Shown here: one piece after another, positions 61,784-64,000 of the stretch
Position numbering within the stretch: the first letter of the stretch is position 1
How the letters are laid out: each line of letters begins with the position of its first letter
Program-made: the position numbers and the translations under genes
The notes under the pieces: generated by a model
Database searches by the model: none
Told to the model about the DNA's origin: nothing
The model's input: only the letters and a program-made list of their open reading frames with translations
Assembly (NCBI GenBank): GCA_903813345.2
Contig: CAIIXF020000009.1
Location: 10,288,030-10,352,029, forward strand
Length of the DNA stretch: 64,000 bases
Source: Owenia fusiformis
Taxonomy: Eukaryota; Annelida; Polychaeta; Sabellida; Oweniidae
Reading direction: 5' to 3'

Positions 61784-64000
61784 ATGGCTAGGAACAGGTG
61801 TTTATTCAGATGCTTTCTACTGTCGTTTTTCATTGTTTTCTTGACGCTGGCAATCATAGGCTTTCAGGTGAGTTATTTCTGCTAATTTCGAATGAGGGAC
61901 AATGTATCTATTAATAGCCGATCATTGTCGAAGCCGAAGAATTGTCCACTTAAATGTGGCTATCAAAAATAAGAAAAGGCTGGATATCATTTTCTCATGG
62001 AGATATTATGCCTTTCTATAATCATTGAATCCAAGATACGCATTTTACACACAGGTAGGTAACATGCAAATCGCAACCAACTATGAGACATTCCACGTAG
62101 CACCGTATCCGCACCATACGCAAACTGCGTCAGTTAAGCCGTCAGCGTCTGTGGACTGTGATTGTAAAAATGTAACGAAAGAGGAGCATAAATTTCGTTG
62201 CACCGACTAATGGGATGTGCACGAAAAATACCATTTTATATTTTTGATCATAACCTATTAGCTGCAAAACATACATAGCTATTGTAATTTCCAAAGACTT
62301 GGGAGTTCCTTTGTTTACTTTTGTTTTGTTTTAGTTGAGTCAGGCGTTTTCGTTTCTCTCTATTTGCAGTATGTCAGCTATGATGTCAGTTATGTTGAAG
62401 CAGATGACACTGGAGCTGTTGACAGTAAGTGACAACAAAACAATTAAATAAATTATTTTGTATCCTATGAGATGTCCTTAGAAAAGGGTACAATTATAAA
62501 ATAAACTTACAGCCATTTCGATATGTTATTTTCTTTCTCATCATCACGTCAAAGTATACTGCAACCTTGTCCTATCTCATTACACGGGGTGGCCAGCCAA
62601 TAGTGCGTCAGGTGATGTCACATTTATGTTTTAAGCGTTTGTTGATCGGGACATTGAAGATGAACCCAAGTCTATACCAGATGGTGAAGAGAAGGCAACA
62701 AAAGAGGACATTCCACATCCCATAATTCTCTGGTGGACCCCCTTCACTGGTGATCCTGGTTCAACCAAAAAATGTGGAACGAATGAATGTTATTTCACTG
62801 TTGATAGAGATTACAGGCATCATAAGAATACAAAGGTAATTCAACTATACCATGTATTAGAAGAGCCGTTTGACTAATCGGTGAATGTGTTGACGTGTAT
62901 AATAGCATTCTCATACTCCTAGCATCTTTCTGTTTAACCTGAAACTTGTGCATCTCAGGGCTGAGAAGAATTGAGATGTCATGGTTTATCATGATGATAT
63001 AATAGGTCTTCATTCTCGGGATATTTTTACATGTACAACCAATTTTGAAAGGTGTTTATGGAATTTATTTCCAGGTGTTCATGTTTTATGGAACAGACAT
63101 CAAGTTTGATGATCTCCCTCTGCCTCGAAAACCCCACCATGAATGGGCGCTACTTCATGAAGAATCTCCTAAAAATGTTTACGCTTACTCCCATGTAGAA
63201 ACCATGAGCCTATTCAACCATACTTCAACATTTAAACGCGAATCAGACATGAGTATTGCAACTCAGTATTTGGATTCTATAGAACTTCTAGAAAACACTT
63301 CCTTTGTTGTACCAACTGCGAAGAAGAATAAATATCAGGCTGGGGAAGGTTTGGCGCCTGTTAACTTTGTTTATAGCGATTGTGACCCTCCCTCGGATAG
63401 AGACCACCTCATGGCGATGATGCAGAAATACATAAAGATTGATTCCTATGGATTGTGTATGCATAACAAGGATTTACCCGAAAAGTATTTTTCTATCTGT
63501 TTTATTTTTCATTTGGATAAATTTCTGTGTTCCGCGTAATAAGACTGTACTTGCTTCTTTTTAAAACTCATTTAAATATAACAAAACGTAAGTTAAGTGA
63601 TCGTAATCCCTTCTTTATTTGGACTCTGATCTTTCTGACTTTTTTTTATCTCGACTCCAGATATTTTGATCACGAATAAGCTTCTTGTATTCCAGACTAA
63701 AACATTGCTGAAATTAGGAACTTAAATAATCATATCTATGGTACCATAATGATGTACACTCTCCTCCATAAGTTTGGCAATCGGAAATTCTTTTTGAATG
63801 ACTTAAAAGCCTCATTCATGTTTGGCGATTTAAAAATCATCAGATTTGTCATTTTCCGAACTATTTTAATCAAGGAACAAAATTAAGATTCAAACTTTGA
63901 AAGGCTTTGATATGCTATTTGATATGTAAGCTTCCGGTTTTCAAACTTATGGAGGGTGGTGTATTAATTTAAATTATATATTTCCAGCCTTAGAAATCCA
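61784..64000 (+). CDS. FUT10/11-like: FUT10/FUT11-like copy B, partial at window end
   Basis: Exons by comparison with copy A: 61784-61867, exon 2 from 62055, 62370-62424, 62636-62835, 63075-63484, and the first 13 bases of exon 6 from 63988. Exon 1 encodes nearly the same anchor (MARNRCLFRCFLLS onward), and the first bases of intron 1 are conserved too. The catalytic exons 4 and 5 are intact ([48 protein letters not shown]). Exon 2 is much changed: it reads into a TAA at 62208-62210, and the donor used in copy A is altered (GTGAGC to ATGTGC). A phase-0 donor-like site after 62171 (GTAACG), or skipping exon 2 (its neighbours are both phase 0), would restore a full frame. It may therefore be functional with a shorter stem or an early pseudogene. 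The remaining exons lie beyond the window. Confidence 0.85.

Noticed and set aside
1-64000. tRNA, rRNA or small structured RNA genes
   Set aside because: I saw no cloverleaf with A and B box pattern or rRNA stretch by eye, but this was not a covariance search (tRNAscan-SE or Infernal would settle it).

Overview
This is an intron-rich, AT-rich animal nuclear DNA window. GT-AG introns, metazoan gene families and many foldback or MITE-like repeats suggest a marine invertebrate (lophotrochozoan or invertebrate deuterostome; the sequence does not let me choose). I saw no bacterial operons, rRNA, tRNA or CRISPR. All exon models were assembled by eye from splice sites, reading phase and protein-family resemblance.

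Layout. 1-5217: gene-less DNA with short tandem repeats and a hAT-like foldback element. 5218-17694: four head-to-tail copies of a non-coding unit of about 2.1-3.5 kb, each bounded by half of a dispersed element with GGCCCGTAG-type ends; the last copy is interrupted by a 1.4 kb element holding a 0.4 kb palindrome. 18801-27357 (+): a tetraspanin of the eight-cysteine (TspanC8) type, missing its first exon, with a decayed duplicate exon, a repeated exon end and two alternative last coding exons. 24571-31208: several minisatellites and MITEs. 32636-31209 (-): a two-exon gene for a two-helix membrane protein with a long proline/glutamine tail built on a 10-residue repeat. 32637-36546: a minisatellite of about 85 bp and MITEs. 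44532-36547 (-): an eight-exon SR splicing factor of SRSF3/SRSF7 type, 327 aa, with all seven introns in phase 2. 44823-55079 (+): a complete fucosyltransferase of the FUT10/FUT11 group, starting 290 bp from the SR gene in divergent orientation, with two full tandem versions of its last exon. 55080-61783: transposon-rich spacer with two mariner-like elements. 61784-64000 (+): a second FUT10/11 copy, cut by the window end, with a stop codon and lost splice donor in its stem exon.

The genes are functionally unrelated: cell-surface protease regulation (tetraspanin), RNA splicing (SR protein) and secretory-pathway fucosylation (the FUT pair). The most notable pattern is that two unrelated genes, the tetraspanin and the first FUT, each carry a duplicated, intact, alternative terminal coding exon in the same splice phase. 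Together with the pseudo-exon, the whole-gene FUT duplication, the four-copy array and the many minisatellites, this points to a locus with much local tandem duplication.
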